Assembly: GCA_903896015.1 (NCBI GenBank)
Contig: CAITWF010000043.1
Location: forward strand, 100,284-164,283
DNA: 64,000 bases
From: an uncultured Opitutia bacterium
GTDB lineage: Bacteria; Verrucomicrobiota; Verrucomicrobiia; Opitutales; Opitutaceae
Direction of reading: 5' to 3'
In this document: positions 9,733-18,453 of the stretch, piece after piece
How positions within the stretch are numbered: the stretch's first letter is position 1
How the letters are laid out: each line of letters opens with the position of its first letter
Program-made: the position numbers and the translations under genes
The notes under the pieces: model-generated
Told to the model about the DNA's origin: nothing
The model's database searches: none
Seen by the model: the letters and a program-made list of their open reading frames with translations, nothing else

Positions 9733-10452
9733 TCAGAGCTTGAAGCCCGCGGCAGTGGAGTCGGCGAGGAACATCTTCACGGTGTCGAGCGAGACGTCCG
9801 CGAGGCTCAGGCCGATCATCTTGGCGGCCTTGGCGAGGATGTCGTGCGGCACGGTGATGATCGCGCAACCGGCCTCCTCGGCCTGGAAAAGATTGAGCAC
9901 TTCGCGCGTGCTGGCCCACAGCAACTCCGCCTTCGGCTGGCCTTCGAGCAACGCGCCGCTCGCGCGCATAATGGGCATCGGATCGACGCCGGTGTCGGCG
10001 ATGCGGCCGGCGAACACGGACACCACCGACGGGACGGCGGGGTTGAGGTTTTCCGCGACGCCGCGCACCTGATTGAGCGTGAGCAGAGCGGTGACGTTGA
10101 GCTTCACGCCTTCCTTGCCGAGTTCCTTGATCAACGGGAGCGTCGATTCGCCCTTGGAATTCGTGATCGGGATCTTCGTGTAGACGTTCTTCGCCCACGA
10201 GTTGATCTTCAGCGCCTGACGCTTCATGTCGACGATGTCGTCGGTGAAGACTTCGAGCGAGATCGGCTTCGCGGTGACGTGCTGGAGAATGTCCTTCGCG
10301 AACGCCTCATAGTCTTTGATCCCGGCCTTTTTCATGAGGCTCGGGTTGGTCGTCAGGCCCTTGATGTAGGGTTTGGCGTACAGATCGAGGATGCCGGCTT
10401 TGTCGGCGCCGTCGGCGTAGAGTTGAACCTTGAGGTCAGCGAGGGATTTCAT
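9733..10452 (-). CDS. tal: Small transaldolase / fructose-6-phosphate aldolase family protein
   Basis: This 239-residue protein matches the short TalC/FSA subfamily of transaldolases, which is cytoplasmic and forms Schiff bases. The sequence shows GLTTNPSLMKKAG near the N-terminus (the TTNPS strand), NVYTKIPITN carrying the catalytic lysine, and ELLWASTREVLNLFQAEEAG near the end. The start MKSLADLKVQLYADG was preferred to an in-frame ATG 18 bases upstream because the family begins there. Transaldolase can produce sedoheptulose 7-phosphate, which is the substrate of the neighbouring GmhA-like isomerase, so the gene may supply the heptose pathway (inference). A terminator follows it. Confidence 0.85.
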   Translation of the reverse strand: MKSLADLKVQLYADGADKAGILDLYAKPYIKGLTTNPSLMKKAGIKDYEAFAKDILQHVTAKPISLEVFTDDIVDMKRQALKINSWAKNVYTKIPITNSKGESTLPLIKELGKEGVKLNVTALLTLNQVRGVAENLNPAVPSVVSVFAGRIADTGVDPMPIMRASGALLEGQPKAELLWASTREVLNLFQAEEAGCAIITVPHDILAKAAKMIGLSLADVSLDTVKMFLADSTAAGFKL

Positions 10453-10483
10453 GGGGAAAAAGAGGCGCAAGGACGCTGCGTCG

Positions 10484-11032
10484 TCAACGCTGGGCGAGAA
10501 TTATTCGGGCCGCCTCGGCAAACGATGACACGGAAAACTCGGGCGGCGCCTGCAACTCCTCCGCGTAGCCGAAATCGATGAAAACCGTGCGCACGCCGGC
10601 GCGCTTCCCGCAATCCACATCGCGCCACCGATCGCCGATCATCCATGAGCGAGTGAGATCGAGGCCGAGATCGCGGGCGGCGTCGAGGAGCATGCCGGGC
10701 TCGGGTTTGCGGCGGCGGTTGTCCGGATGCGCGATGCCCTGACCGGGAGTGTAGCAGACTTCGACGCGTGCGATTTCTGGGATGAATTGTTGGAGCTTCG
10801 CGTGCATCGCCTCGACGATCGCCTGCGACTGCGTGCCGCGGCCGACGTCGGGCTGGTTGGTCGCGACGACGAGCACGAAACCGGCGGCGGCGAGTTGCGC
10901 GCACGCGACGTGCACGCAGTCGAACAACTCAAACTCCGCGACCGTCTGCGGCGGGTAGGGCTTGCCGTCGCGGATGATCTGGCGGTTCAGCGTGCCGTCG
11001 CGATCCAGAAAAACGGCGGGGCGGAGCGGCAT
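10484..11032 (-). CDS. gmhB: HAD phosphatase, GmhB-like (heptose 1,7-bisphosphate phosphatase)
   Basis: This 182-residue protein belongs to the HisB-N/GmhB branch of the HAD superfamily. It shows motif I FLDRDGTLN, the second conserved stretch ATNQPDVGRG, RRRKPEPGML with the motif III lysine, and the acidic motif IV MIGDRWRDVDCG. In the GDP-D-alpha-heptose pathway this enzyme removes the C7 phosphate from D-glycero-alpha-D-manno-heptose 1,7-bisphosphate. Canonical GmhB has a zinc loop of three Cys and one His just before RKP; here the region reads CYTPGQGIAHPDNRRRKP, so only one Cys and one His remain. The context (gmhA-like gene 22 bases upstream, transaldolase downstream) supports the heptose role. 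Confidence 0.75.
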   Translation of the reverse strand: MPLRPAVFLDRDGTLNRQIIRDGKPYPPQTVAEFELFDCVHVACAQLAAAGFVLVVATNQPDVGRGTQSQAIVEAMHAKLQQFIPEIARVEVCYTPGQGIAHPDNRRRKPEPGMLLDAARDLGLDLTRSWMIGDRWRDVDCGKRAGVRTVFIDFGYAEELQAPPEFSVSSFAEAARIILAQR

Positions 11033-11054
11033 GAGTCGATCGCGGATGCCGCGC

Positions 11055-11666
11055 TTACTTTTGCGCCGGCGCAGCGACGCTTTCCCATTTCGTCTGGTTC
11101 ACCTTGAGATCGGGGTGTGAGACGAAAAGGTGCCACACGACGGCCTGAAACGCCTCGCTATGCGGCGTGATGTTGCTCGGATTTACGGTCGGGACGATCA
11201 CGCACGCGTCGGCCACCTTGGCGGTGTAGCCGCCGTCCTTGCCGACGATGCCGATGACGCGTGCGCCAACCTGCTTGGCAAGTTGGAGCGCGGTCACGAG
11301 ATTTGGCGAAACGTTTTTCTCCAGATTGCCGCCGCCGACCGAAAAAATGAGCAACGCGTCGTTGCTGTTCAGCCGGGAACCGCGCAGCCACTCGACAAAC
11401 ACGCTGGCCCAGCCCTCGTCATTCGTGCGCGCGGTGAGTTCGGAGACATTGTCGGTCGGCGCGTAGCACTCGAGTCCGGCGATCTTGCGAAAATCGTTCA
11501 CCGCGTGCGAGGCGTTGGCCGCACTGCCACCGACACCGAGGATGAAGAGTCGGCCGCCGCGACTGCGCAACGCGACAAGCTCCTGGACGCATTTTTCGCA
11601 GTGCTCGGCATTCAGCTTCGCGACAATTTCAGCGGTTTCCTGGAGGTGTTGGACAGCGTAGGACAT
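11055..11666 (-). CDS. gmhA: SIS-domain phosphosugar isomerase, GmhA-like (sedoheptulose 7-phosphate isomerase)
   Basis: This 203-residue protein is a single SIS domain. LFILGVGGSAANASHAVNDF is the phosphosugar-binding loop typical of GmhA/DiaA proteins, and FSVGGGNLEKNV and GIVGKDGGYTAKVADACVIV complete the fold. GmhA converts sedoheptulose 7-phosphate to D-glycero-D-manno-heptose 7-phosphate in the cytoplasm. The start MSYAVQHLQET was chosen because homologues start with this helix; an in-frame ATG 51 bases upstream would add an unlikely extension. DiaA-like regulators share the fold, but the adjacent GmhB-like phosphatase and transaldolase, and the nearby hddA and hddC, favour the heptose function. 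Confidence 0.78.
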   Translation of the reverse strand: MSYAVQHLQETAEIVAKLNAEHCEKCVQELVALRSRGGRLFILGVGGSAANASHAVNDFRKIAGLECYAPTDNVSELTARTNDEGWASVFVEWLRGSRLNSNDALLIFSVGGGNLEKNVSPNLVTALQLAKQVGARVIGIVGKDGGYTAKVADACVIVPTVNPSNITPHSEAFQAVVWHLFVSHPDLKVNQTKWESVAAPAQK

Positions 11667-11756
11667 GGGGTTGAATCGGATTTTTAAACTTTGAAGGATT
11701 GAGCCGGTGACAATCAAGTTGGACGCGGTGATGACAATCTCATTATCTGCCGGCTA

Positions 11757-13160
11757 ATGTCGTCGATGAATTGGGTCCGTTCGATCGGGGAAAGGCTGCG
11801 GCCGGAGAACGTTTTTCTCGGACTGGCGCTGACCTTTGGCCTCGCGGTGATGATCGCAAACCCGCCGTTTCAGGCACCGGACGAGGGCGATCATTTCTAC
11901 CGGGCGTTTCAGATCAGCGAGGGCACGGTCGTTGGAGAAAAAGGCTTCGGCAACGCGGGCGGGGCGCTGCCGGTGATCGCGTTTCGCGTGGCCGATCCGG
12001 AGAACATTTCGTTTCATCCGGAGGTGAAGATGACCGCCGCGATTTGGCGGAAGAAGGCGGATCCAGCGTGGATCGACTGGAGCAAAGCGGAGCGCGCGTT
12101 TTGCGGGTTTCCGCATTCCGTCGTCTACCCGCCGACTAGCTACGTGCCGCAGGCCGCGGCGATTTTTATCGGCCGGCTGATCCATCTGGGTCTGCTGGGG
12201 TTGATGTATCTCGCGCGGCTGGTGGGCTTCGCTGCGTCGATCGCCCTCGGCTACGCGGCGCTGCGACGGCTGCCGGTTTTTCGCTGGAGCGCGCTGGTGC
12301 TTCTGCTATGTCCGATGAGTCTTTATCTCTTTGGATCGATGGCGTCTGACGGCGTGCTGATCACGGCGGCGTTTCTCCTGCTCGCCGTGAGCGCGCGGAT
12401 CACGCTCGACGAACCCCGCCGCGCGACGTGGCGCGAGCTGGCGCTCGTCGTGACACTCGGGGGCGTGCTGACGTTGGCGAAAGTCGTCTATCTGCCGCTC
12501 GCGTCGGTCGCTCTTTTACTCGTCACCCCTCGATTGGAAAGCGTGCAACGAAAACTGATCTTCGGCGCCGCGTGGGCGGCAGTTTGCCTGCTTCCGCTGG
12601 CGCTATGGGGCCGGGTGATCGCGGGGATCTACATTCCGGGTCGAAATGATATCCCGATCGATCCGGCGGCGCAGTGGCTCGTGGTGTCGAAGGCGCCCTT
12701 TGCGTTTCTCGGGCTCGTGGCGAAATCGATCTGGATTGAGGCGGCTGGAATTTACCGCTGGTTCGTGGGCACGCTTGGCTGGGGTGACACGCCGATGCCG
12801 GATTGGTTTTATTACCTGTTCGGTTGGGGTTTGCTCGCATGCCTGATTGCCGAGGCATCCGATGCGCACCGGATCAAGGGCTGGCAACGCCTCGCGCTGC
12901 TTGGTGCCGGGACCTCCGCCGTCGTGATGATCTTTGGGGCGCAATACGCGACGTGGAATGCGCCCGGCTCGCGCACCCCGATCGAGGGAATCGAGGGGCG
13001 CTATTTTCTGCCCTTGGCACCGCTTATCGTGCTGGCTTTTCCGCCACTGGGAAAACTTCGCGTGCCGCGGGTCGTCGCGCCGTGGCTCGGCACGGGTCTG
13101 ACGACGCTCGGGGCGCTCGTCTGCCTCGTGGCGGAGGTCGATCGCTATTATTTCGACTGA
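11757..13160 (+). CDS. DUF2142-family polytopic membrane protein
   Basis: This 467-residue plus-strand gene is inserted among minus-strand heptose genes. After TM1 the loop reads NPPFQAPDEGDHFYRAFQIS, the hallmark of DUF2142 membrane proteins, which look like GT-C glycosyltransferases (an acidic residue in the first external loop). About eleven to twelve membrane segments follow, with a loop containing RTPIEGIEGRYFLPL near the C-terminus, also seen in the family. Function is unknown; transfer of a lipid-linked sugar in the periplasm is plausible. Its 3' end overlaps the convergent hddC-like gene by 13 bases. Confidence 0.8.
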   Translation: MSSMNWVRSIGERLRPENVFLGLALTFGLAVMIANPPFQAPDEGDHFYRAFQISEGTVVGEKGFGNAGGALPVIAFRVADPENISFHPEVKMTAAIWRKKADPAWIDWSKAERAFCGFPHSVVYPPTSYVPQAAAIFIGRLIHLGLLGLMYLARLVGFAASIALGYAALRRLPVFRWSALVLLLCPMSLYLFGSMASDGVLITAAFLLLAVSARITLDEPRRATWRELALVVTLGGVLTLAKVVYLPLASVALLLVTPRLESVQRKLIFGAAWAAVCLLPLALWGRVIAGIYIPGRNDIPIDPAAQWLVVSKAPFAFLGLVAKSIWIEAAGIYRWFVGTLGWGDTPMPDWFYYLFGWGLLACLIAEASDAHRIKGWQRLALLGAGTSAVVMIFGAQYATWNAPGSRTPIEGIEGRYFLPLAPLIVLAFPPLGKLRVPRVVAPWLGTGLTTLGALVCLVAEVDRYYFD

Positions 13161-13870
13161 GCAGCGCGCAGCAGGGTGTCGAGTTCGTTCAGCCCCTCGT
13201 GCGAACCAATCTCGTAGAACCGCTCCTTCATCTCGTAGCCGGCGAGTTGGTTTTTCGCTACGAGTGATTTCTGCACCTCGGCGAGATCGACGACGGCGTC
13301 GCGCGCAAAACCGTCGAACGCCGCTGCGCGAAACATGCCGAGCCCGTAGTCGATGTGGTGCATCGCGGGCGTCTTGTGCTTCTTGTCGTAAACCTTGATC
13401 GTGTCGCCCGCGAACTCGACGTTGCTCGCGTCGTAACGACCGCGATTTTCGTAGACGGTCATCAGCCCCTGCTTGCCGCTGCGCTGGAAAAAATCGCCGA
13501 CCGCCCGGTAATTGATCGGCAGATAGCTGTCGCCGTAGAGCACGTAAAACGCGTTGCCCAGCTTCGGCAGCGCCGCGATCAGCGCACCGCCGGTGCCGAG
13601 CAGTTTCGGGCCGTCGAAGGCATACTCGATCTTCACGCCCCACTTCGAGCCGTCGCCGTATTGCTCAACGATCATTTCGCCGAGGTAACCGACGCAGAGA
13701 ACGATGTGCGTGAGCCCGTTTTTCTTCAGCAGCCGGAGTTGATGGGAGAAAAACGGTTCGCTGGCGACCTCGACAAGGAGCTTCGGGATTTTCTCCGTGA
13801 TCGGCCGCAGCCGCGTGGCCATGCCACCGGCCAAAAGCGCGACGGGTAGCTCAGATGATGCTGCGGCCAT
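13148..13870 (-). CDS. hddC: Sugar-phosphate nucleotidyltransferase, HddC-like (heptose 1-phosphate guanylyltransferase)
   Basis: This 240-residue protein opens with ALLAGGMATRLRPITEKIPK, the GxGxRL-type signature of the NTP_transferase family, followed by LLVEVASEPFF. FYVLYGDSYLPINYR holds the metal-binding Asp. The length and motifs suit HddC, which makes GDP-D-glycero-alpha-D-manno-heptose from the 1-phosphate. The next gene upstream on the same strand is an HddA-like kinase, the usual partner. A different NDP-sugar product cannot be excluded from sequence alone. Its stop lies inside the end of the convergent DUF2142 gene. Confidence 0.78.
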   Translation of the reverse strand: MAAASSELPVALLAGGMATRLRPITEKIPKLLVEVASEPFFSHQLRLLKKNGLTHIVLCVGYLGEMIVEQYGDGSKWGVKIEYAFDGPKLLGTGGALIAALPKLGNAFYVLYGDSYLPINYRAVGDFFQRSGKQGLMTVYENRGRYDASNVEFAGDTIKVYDKKHKTPAMHHIDYGLGMFRAAAFDGFARDAVVDLAEVQKSLVAKNQLAGYEMKERFYEIGSHEGLNELDTLLRAAQSK

Positions 13871-13881
13871 TGGGCGAGCGA

Positions 13882-14865
13882 TCAGTTCTGGGCGACGACC
13901 TTGCTGCCCTCGAAGTCGAAGCGGAAGCGGACTTCCTGGAGTCCCTTTTCGCGCATCGCGTGACGCAGCTTCTTTTTGTCGCCTGCGTAGAACATTAAAA
14001 ATCCGCCGCCGCCGGCGCCGATCAGTTTGCCGCCAAGTGCGCCGTTGGCCATCGCGTGGTCATACCACTCGTTGATCCGATCGTTGCTCATGCCGGAGCT
14101 GCGAGCCTTTTTGCGCTGCCAGTGGACGTCCATCAGGCGTGCGAACTCCTCCAGGTTGCCGCTCTCCAGCGTCGCGAGTGACTTGTAGCCGAGTTCCTTC
14201 GTGAAATGCATGTTGTCGAGCATCGCCTGGTCGTTGGCTTTCGACTTGTCGTTTTGATCCTTTAGGATCGCCGACGCGCTGCGCGAGTAGCCGGTGAAAA
14301 ACAGGAGGAGGTTGTCCTCAAGATTGAAGAGCGTCTCCTCGGAAATCGCGCACGGGCGATACGTGACGCTGCCGTCCTTGTTGAAGGAGAATGCCGTGAT
14401 GCCGCCGATCGCCGCGATGTATTGGTCCTGCTTACCGATCGGTTCGCCGAGCTTGTTGAGCTCAATGTCGCAGGCCTGCTCGGCAAGTTCGGCGGGCGAG
14501 ATGAGGTTTTTTTTCGAGGCGTGCAGCGCCTTGAGCAACGCGGTCGTGAAACTGCCCGACGAGCCCAGCCCAGTGCCTCCGGGGATATCGGCCATCGAGG
14601 CGAGTTCGAGATGCGGATCGGTGACACCGACGAGCTTCAGCGCCTCCCGAATGATCGGGTGCTCGATCTGATCGACGGAGGGCACGCGCTCGAGCTTCGA
14701 GTATTTGATGATGATCTCGGGCTGAAACGTCCGATGCTGCGTGATGTAGACGTATTTGTCGATCGCCGCGGCGACGAGGAAGCCGCCGTGCTCGCGATAA
14801 TACGACGGCAAGTCTGTGCCGCCGCCGCCGAGCGAAACACGTAGAGGGGAGCGCGTGATGATCAT
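13882..14865 (-). CDS. hddA: GHMP-family kinase, HddA-like (D-glycero-alpha-D-manno-heptose 7-phosphate kinase)
   Basis: This 327-residue protein is a GHMP kinase. It has RSPLRVSLGGGGTDLPSYY at the N-terminus, the ATP-binding loop GGTGLGSSGSF near residue 100, and GKLIGAGGGGFLMFY near the C-terminus. HddA phosphorylates C1 of heptose 7-phosphate before GmhB removes the C7 phosphate and HddC adds GMP. The ATG at 14865 (MIITRSPLRVSL) was chosen over one 90 bases upstream because the family starts right at this strand. It lies 11 bases upstream of hddC and downstream of a Gfo/Idh/MocA oxidoreductase on the same strand. Confidence 0.85.
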   Translation of the reverse strand: MIITRSPLRVSLGGGGTDLPSYYREHGGFLVAAAIDKYVYITQHRTFQPEIIIKYSKLERVPSVDQIEHPIIREALKLVGVTDPHLELASMADIPGGTGLGSSGSFTTALLKALHASKKNLISPAELAEQACDIELNKLGEPIGKQDQYIAAIGGITAFSFNKDGSVTYRPCAISEETLFNLEDNLLLFFTGYSRSASAILKDQNDKSKANDQAMLDNMHFTKELGYKSLATLESGNLEEFARLMDVHWQRKKARSSGMSNDRINEWYDHAMANGALGGKLIGAGGGGFLMFYAGDKKKLRHAMREKGLQEVRFRFDFEGSKVVAQN

Positions 14866-14962
14866 GGAAGAAAATTGAGAAACGCGGAAAATCGGAAAAT
14901 TGGAAAACGAAATCAATACTTCGCCCCGTGGCTTCCGCCTTGCCGTTGATGACAATCGAGCA

Positions 14963-15994
14963 TCACAAACCCGCCTTCGAAACCGGATAGCCGCTCGCGC
15001 AATAGATTATCTCGACGATTTCGAGCGTGCGGATCGCTTCGTTGAGTCCAGGCGAAGGTTCGCGGTTGAGTCGGATGTCCTCAACGAATGCTCGCGTCTC
15101 GACGGCCCACGAATCGTCCGCGCCGGGAAACTCGAAGACGGTCGTTTCCGGCGGGCCCATTTGCGGGAGCATTTTGTAGAATGTGAGCTTTTCCGGCCCG
15201 TAGCTGCCACCGAGCCCCTCGATCGAGAGCTTCGCGTCGCGGCCGTAGAGTTCGAGGGAGAACATGTTTTTCCATTCGGTGCAGCTTGCGTGCAGCCACG
15301 CGGTCTGGCCGGCGGTGGTGCGCAGCGAGAGGAAGGCGTTGTCGTCGACCTTCATGTCCCAGAACAGCGTCGAGGCGTGGCCTTCGACTTTCGTGAAGTC
15401 GCCGAGAAACCAGCCCGCGAGATCGATCAGGTGGACGCCCTGGTCGATCAGTTCGCCGCCGCCGGAGAGAGCGGGATTCGCGCGCCACTCGCGGTCGTAG
15501 CCTTTGCGGCCGCCATGGCCGTAACGCGCGCGGAGAAACATCATCGGACCCATTACGCCGGAGTCGACAAGCTCACGCGCCTTGAGCAGCGCGGGATGAT
15601 ACCGGTGATTGTAGCCGAAGCGGACGCGTGCGCCGGTCATGCGGGCGGCCTCGCGAATCGTGCGGAGTTGCGCGGCGTTGAGCGCGCCGGGCTTTTCGAC
15701 AATGACGTGTCTGCCGGCCTGCACGGCTGCCAGCGCGATCGGCGCGAGCGCGGCATTGAGCGTGGAAACGACCACGGCGTTGACGCGCGCATCGGCGAGG
15801 ACGGCCTTGAAATCGGTCGACGCGGCGCAACCCGGGACGAGTTTCGCGAGGTCGGCAGCGCGGGTCGCATCGAGATCGCATGCGTGGAGCAGGGCGGCGC
15901 CGGAGACTTGGGCGAGGGCGAGGGTGCGTTTGCGCCCGATCAGGCCGCAGCCGATGACGGCGAAATTGAGTTGCTCGAAGTTGGCGCGGTTCAT
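14963..15994 (-). CDS. Gfo/Idh/MocA-family NAD(P)-dependent oxidoreductase
   Basis: About 343 residues. The N-terminal Rossmann domain shows NFAVIGCGLIGRKRTLAL (GxGxxG), the conserved EKPGALN (EKP motif) near residue 93, and RVRFGYNHRYHP then GGELIDQGVHLIDL in the C-terminal domain, where a His in GVHLIDL is typical of the family's active site. Members oxidise or reduce sugars, often NDP-sugars, during polysaccharide synthesis. The substrate here is unknown; modification of the heptose made by the adjacent genes is one possibility (inference). The start MNRANFEQLN was preferred; a second in-frame ATG lies 21 bases upstream. Confidence 0.85.
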   Translation of the reverse strand: MNRANFEQLNFAVIGCGLIGRKRTLALAQVSGAALLHACDLDATRAADLAKLVPGCAASTDFKAVLADARVNAVVVSTLNAALAPIALAAVQAGRHVIVEKPGALNAAQLRTIREAARMTGARVRFGYNHRYHPALLKARELVDSGVMGPMMFLRARYGHGGRKGYDREWRANPALSGGGELIDQGVHLIDLAGWFLGDFTKVEGHASTLFWDMKVDDNAFLSLRTTAGQTAWLHASCTEWKNMFSLELYGRDAKLSIEGLGGSYGPEKLTFYKMLPQMGPPETTVFEFPGADDSWAVETRAFVEDIRLNREPSPGLNEAIRTLEIVEIIYCASGYPVSKAGL

Positions 15995-16062
15995 TCCGTG
16001 TCGAAAGAATGACAAGGCGAAGCCAAGCGACCGCGGGATGCAAGTGAGGTTTTGATCGCGGC

Positions 16063-18453
16063 ATGAAACTCCCCGAACGAATCCTTCTCGCGATCGTCGC
16101 GCTGGGCGTGCTGGTGTTCGACGTCTGGACGGTGCGTTCGAGCGGCGATCCGTGGCACTTTGGGAAGAAACAAAACGACTACTACAACCTGCTGATCGAC
16201 GGCTGGCTGGACGGGCAACTCGCGATGAAAGTCGATGTGCCCGAGGCGCTGCTGAAACTCCGCGATCCCTACGATCCGCAGCAGCGCCCGAGCGGGCTCG
16301 GGCTGCACGACGCCTCGTTTTACCACGGAAAATACTATCTCTATTTCGGCGCGGCGCCGGTCGTGACGCTGATGCTGCCGTTCCGATTGATCACACGGAT
16401 CGATTTGCCGCAGGCGGTCGCGGTGATCGTGTTTGTCTATGCCGGATTTTTGGCGAGCGCGTTGGTTTGGCTGCGGATTCGGCGAAGATATTTTCCAGAG
16501 TCGGGCGCGGGCGTGAGTGCGCTCTGCGTGCTGGCGCTTGGCTTTGCCGCGCTCGGACCAGTGCTGATGCGGCGGCCGCATGTGTGGGAGCTACCGATCG
16601 GCGCGGCGTATGGTTTCGCGATGCTCACGCTGCTGGCGATCTTCGAGAGCCTGCACGCGACAACGGTGCGTCGACGTGGGTGGTGGTTCGCGGGAGCGGG
16701 ATTGTTTCTCGGGCTCGCGGTGGCGTCGCGGCCGACGTATCTCGCGGCGCTGCCTTTGATGTTGGCGCCGGTGGTGGGGTGGTGTCTCGAGGAGAAACGC
16801 GCGCCGTGGCGCTTGGGATTTTGCGGGTTGGCGCCGCTCGCGGCGATGGGGGCGTTGCTCGCGCTGCATAATTTTCTGCGCTTCGAAGATCCATTGGAGT
16901 TCGGGCAGAGCTACCAGTTCAGCCTCGATTATGAGTCGAAGATGCCGCACTTCCGGCCGGGTTACGCCGGCTTTAACGCGTGGCGCTACTTTTTTTCCGC
17001 GGCGCAGTGGTCACGCTATTTTCCGTTCATCGCGCCGGCGGCGCTACCGCCGAAACCAGTGGGCGCGGGTGGCCACGACGATGTTTACGGCGTGCTCGCG
17101 AATTTGCCGTTCGCGTGGTTCGCGCTCGCGGTGCCGCTTGCGGCCTGGCGGCGATCCCCCGAGGAGCGCGGCCGGTTGCTCGCGTGGCTGGGTGCGGCGG
17201 CGGTGTTGTTCGTGGGGCTCACTGCGATGCTGCTGTGCTTCTTCGGATCGCTGGCCCGCTATCAACTGGATTTCACGCCGGCGCTGATGCTGCTGGCGGC
17301 GGTGGGTGTGCTGGCGGTGGAGCGTCGAGTGCGTGGCTGGTGGGCGGTTGCTCGCGGACTGTTGCATGTCCTTTGGGGAGGAGCGGCGATCACCTCTGTG
17401 ATTTTCGCGGCGCTCTTCAGTTGGCAACTCAACCGGTTGTTCGTGGAGCGGAATCCGGCGGGCTTTCGCGCGACGGCCCGAATCGCAAATCACATTCCCG
17501 CATGGATCGAAATGCTGACGGGCGATGCGCCGTCGGTGAGGGAGCTGGAATTTTGGCTGCCACGCAGCGCCGAGCCGCGCACGGCCACGCTATTGAGCGT
17601 CGGCGATCCGCCGGAAGTCGATCGCGTCTTCGTGCGCTCGCTCGAAGCGGGCAGCGTACAACTCGGATTTGCGCGCGTGGCGATGCCGGAGGTGGTGAGC
17701 GCGCCGATCCCATTTAATTTTTTGCAGGCGCATCGCGTGCGCGTGACGCTCGGCGCGATGCTGCCGCCCGAAACGCATCCGTGGTTTGCCGGAGCGCCGG
17801 ACGAACAAGCGCGGCTCGCGTCGCGACTCGTCCGGATCGAGCTCGACGGGAAAATGGTCGTGCAGGCCTACCGGCGCTTCGAGGCGACGAGTGGCGGACG
17901 CGTGCGCGTTGGGCCGAAAAGCCTGGGCGATGCGGAGCATCCGCGTTTCGAAGGTGAGTTTCTCGGCGAACGGCGGGTGCCGGTGAAACTCGCGGAGCTC
18001 GGTCTCCTGCCGCCCGCAAAATCGCTGGCCGGAGCTGATGGCGCGATCCGGTTGGCGATGAGATTTCCGCGCGAACGCCGCGCGGCCAGCGAGCCGCTGG
18101 TCGTTACCGGCGGCACCGGCCGCGGCGATCTCCTCGGCGTGGAATACCTCGATGGCGAGCGGGTGCGATTTGTCTTCGATCATTGGGGAAGTGCGTTGTT
18201 GCGCAGCGAACCGGTGCGCATCGACGATCAGATGCATGAGCTGGCCGTGAAAATGCCATGGCTGTCCGCGCCCGTAGGCGGACGCGTGGAGCAGCGCGGT
18301 GAGTTGGAGGTCGCGATCGATGGCGCGGTGATGTGGCGACAAAGCACGATGGGCTACCTCGCCGATCCGGAAGAAATCGCGGTGGGCGAAAATCCGATCG
18401 GTGGCAGTAACGTCGGGACGAAATTCCGCGGCGACGTGCGCACCCGAGAATGA
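16063..18453 (+). CDS. Polytopic membrane protein with C-terminal beta domain
   Basis: This 796-residue protein has an N-terminal membrane anchor, an external loop with GKYYLYFGAAPVVTLML, about eleven further membrane segments up to residue about 465, and then a long soluble C-terminal part. The last 130 residues include FVFDHWGSALL and DPEEIAVGENPIGGSNVG followed by FRGDV. The same kind of module appears at the N-terminus of the 710-residue protein at 21710-23842, so the two share parts in opposite order. The function is unknown; the membrane core resembles GT-C-like envelope proteins. It is followed by a gtrA-type gene that overlaps its stop codon by four bases (ATGA), implying coupled translation. 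Confidence 0.7.
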   Translation: MKLPERILLAIVALGVLVFDVWTVRSSGDPWHFGKKQNDYYNLLIDGWLDGQLAMKVDVPEALLKLRDPYDPQQRPSGLGLHDASFYHGKYYLYFGAAPVVTLMLPFRLITRIDLPQAVAVIVFVYAGFLASALVWLRIRRRYFPESGAGVSALCVLALGFAALGPVLMRRPHVWELPIGAAYGFAMLTLLAIFESLHATTVRRRGWWFAGAGLFLGLAVASRPTYLAALPLMLAPVVGWCLEEKRAPWRLGFCGLAPLAAMGALLALHNFLRFEDPLEFGQSYQFSLDYESKMPHFRPGYAGFNAWRYFFSAAQWSRYFPFIAPAALPPKPVGAGGHDDVYGVLANLPFAWFALAVPLAAWRRSPEERGRLLAWLGAAAVLFVGLTAMLLCFFGSLARYQLDFTPALMLLAAVGVLAVERRVRGWWAVARGLLHVLWGGAAITSVIFAALFSWQLNRLFVERNPAGFRATARIANHIPAWIEMLTGDAPSVRELEFWLPRSAEPRTATLLSVGDPPEVDRVFVRSLEAGSVQLGFARVAMPEVVSAPIPFNFLQAHRVRVTLGAMLPPETHPWFAGAPDEQARLASRLVRIELDGKMVVQAYRRFEATSGGRVRVGPKSLGDAEHPRFEGEFLGERRVPVKLAELGLLPPAKSLAGADGAIRLAMRFPRERRAASEPLVVTGGTGRGDLLGVEYLDGERVRFVFDHWGSALLRSEPVRIDDQMHELAVKMPWLSAPVGGRVEQRGELEVAIDGAVMWRQSTMGYLADPEEIAVGENPIGGSNVGTKFRGDVRTRE

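Noticed and set aside
11719..11747. Possible promoter TTGGAC - 17 bases - ATTATC upstream of the DUF2142 gene
   Set aside because: The -10 is a poor match and would leave only about 10 bases before the ATG, so I could not support it.
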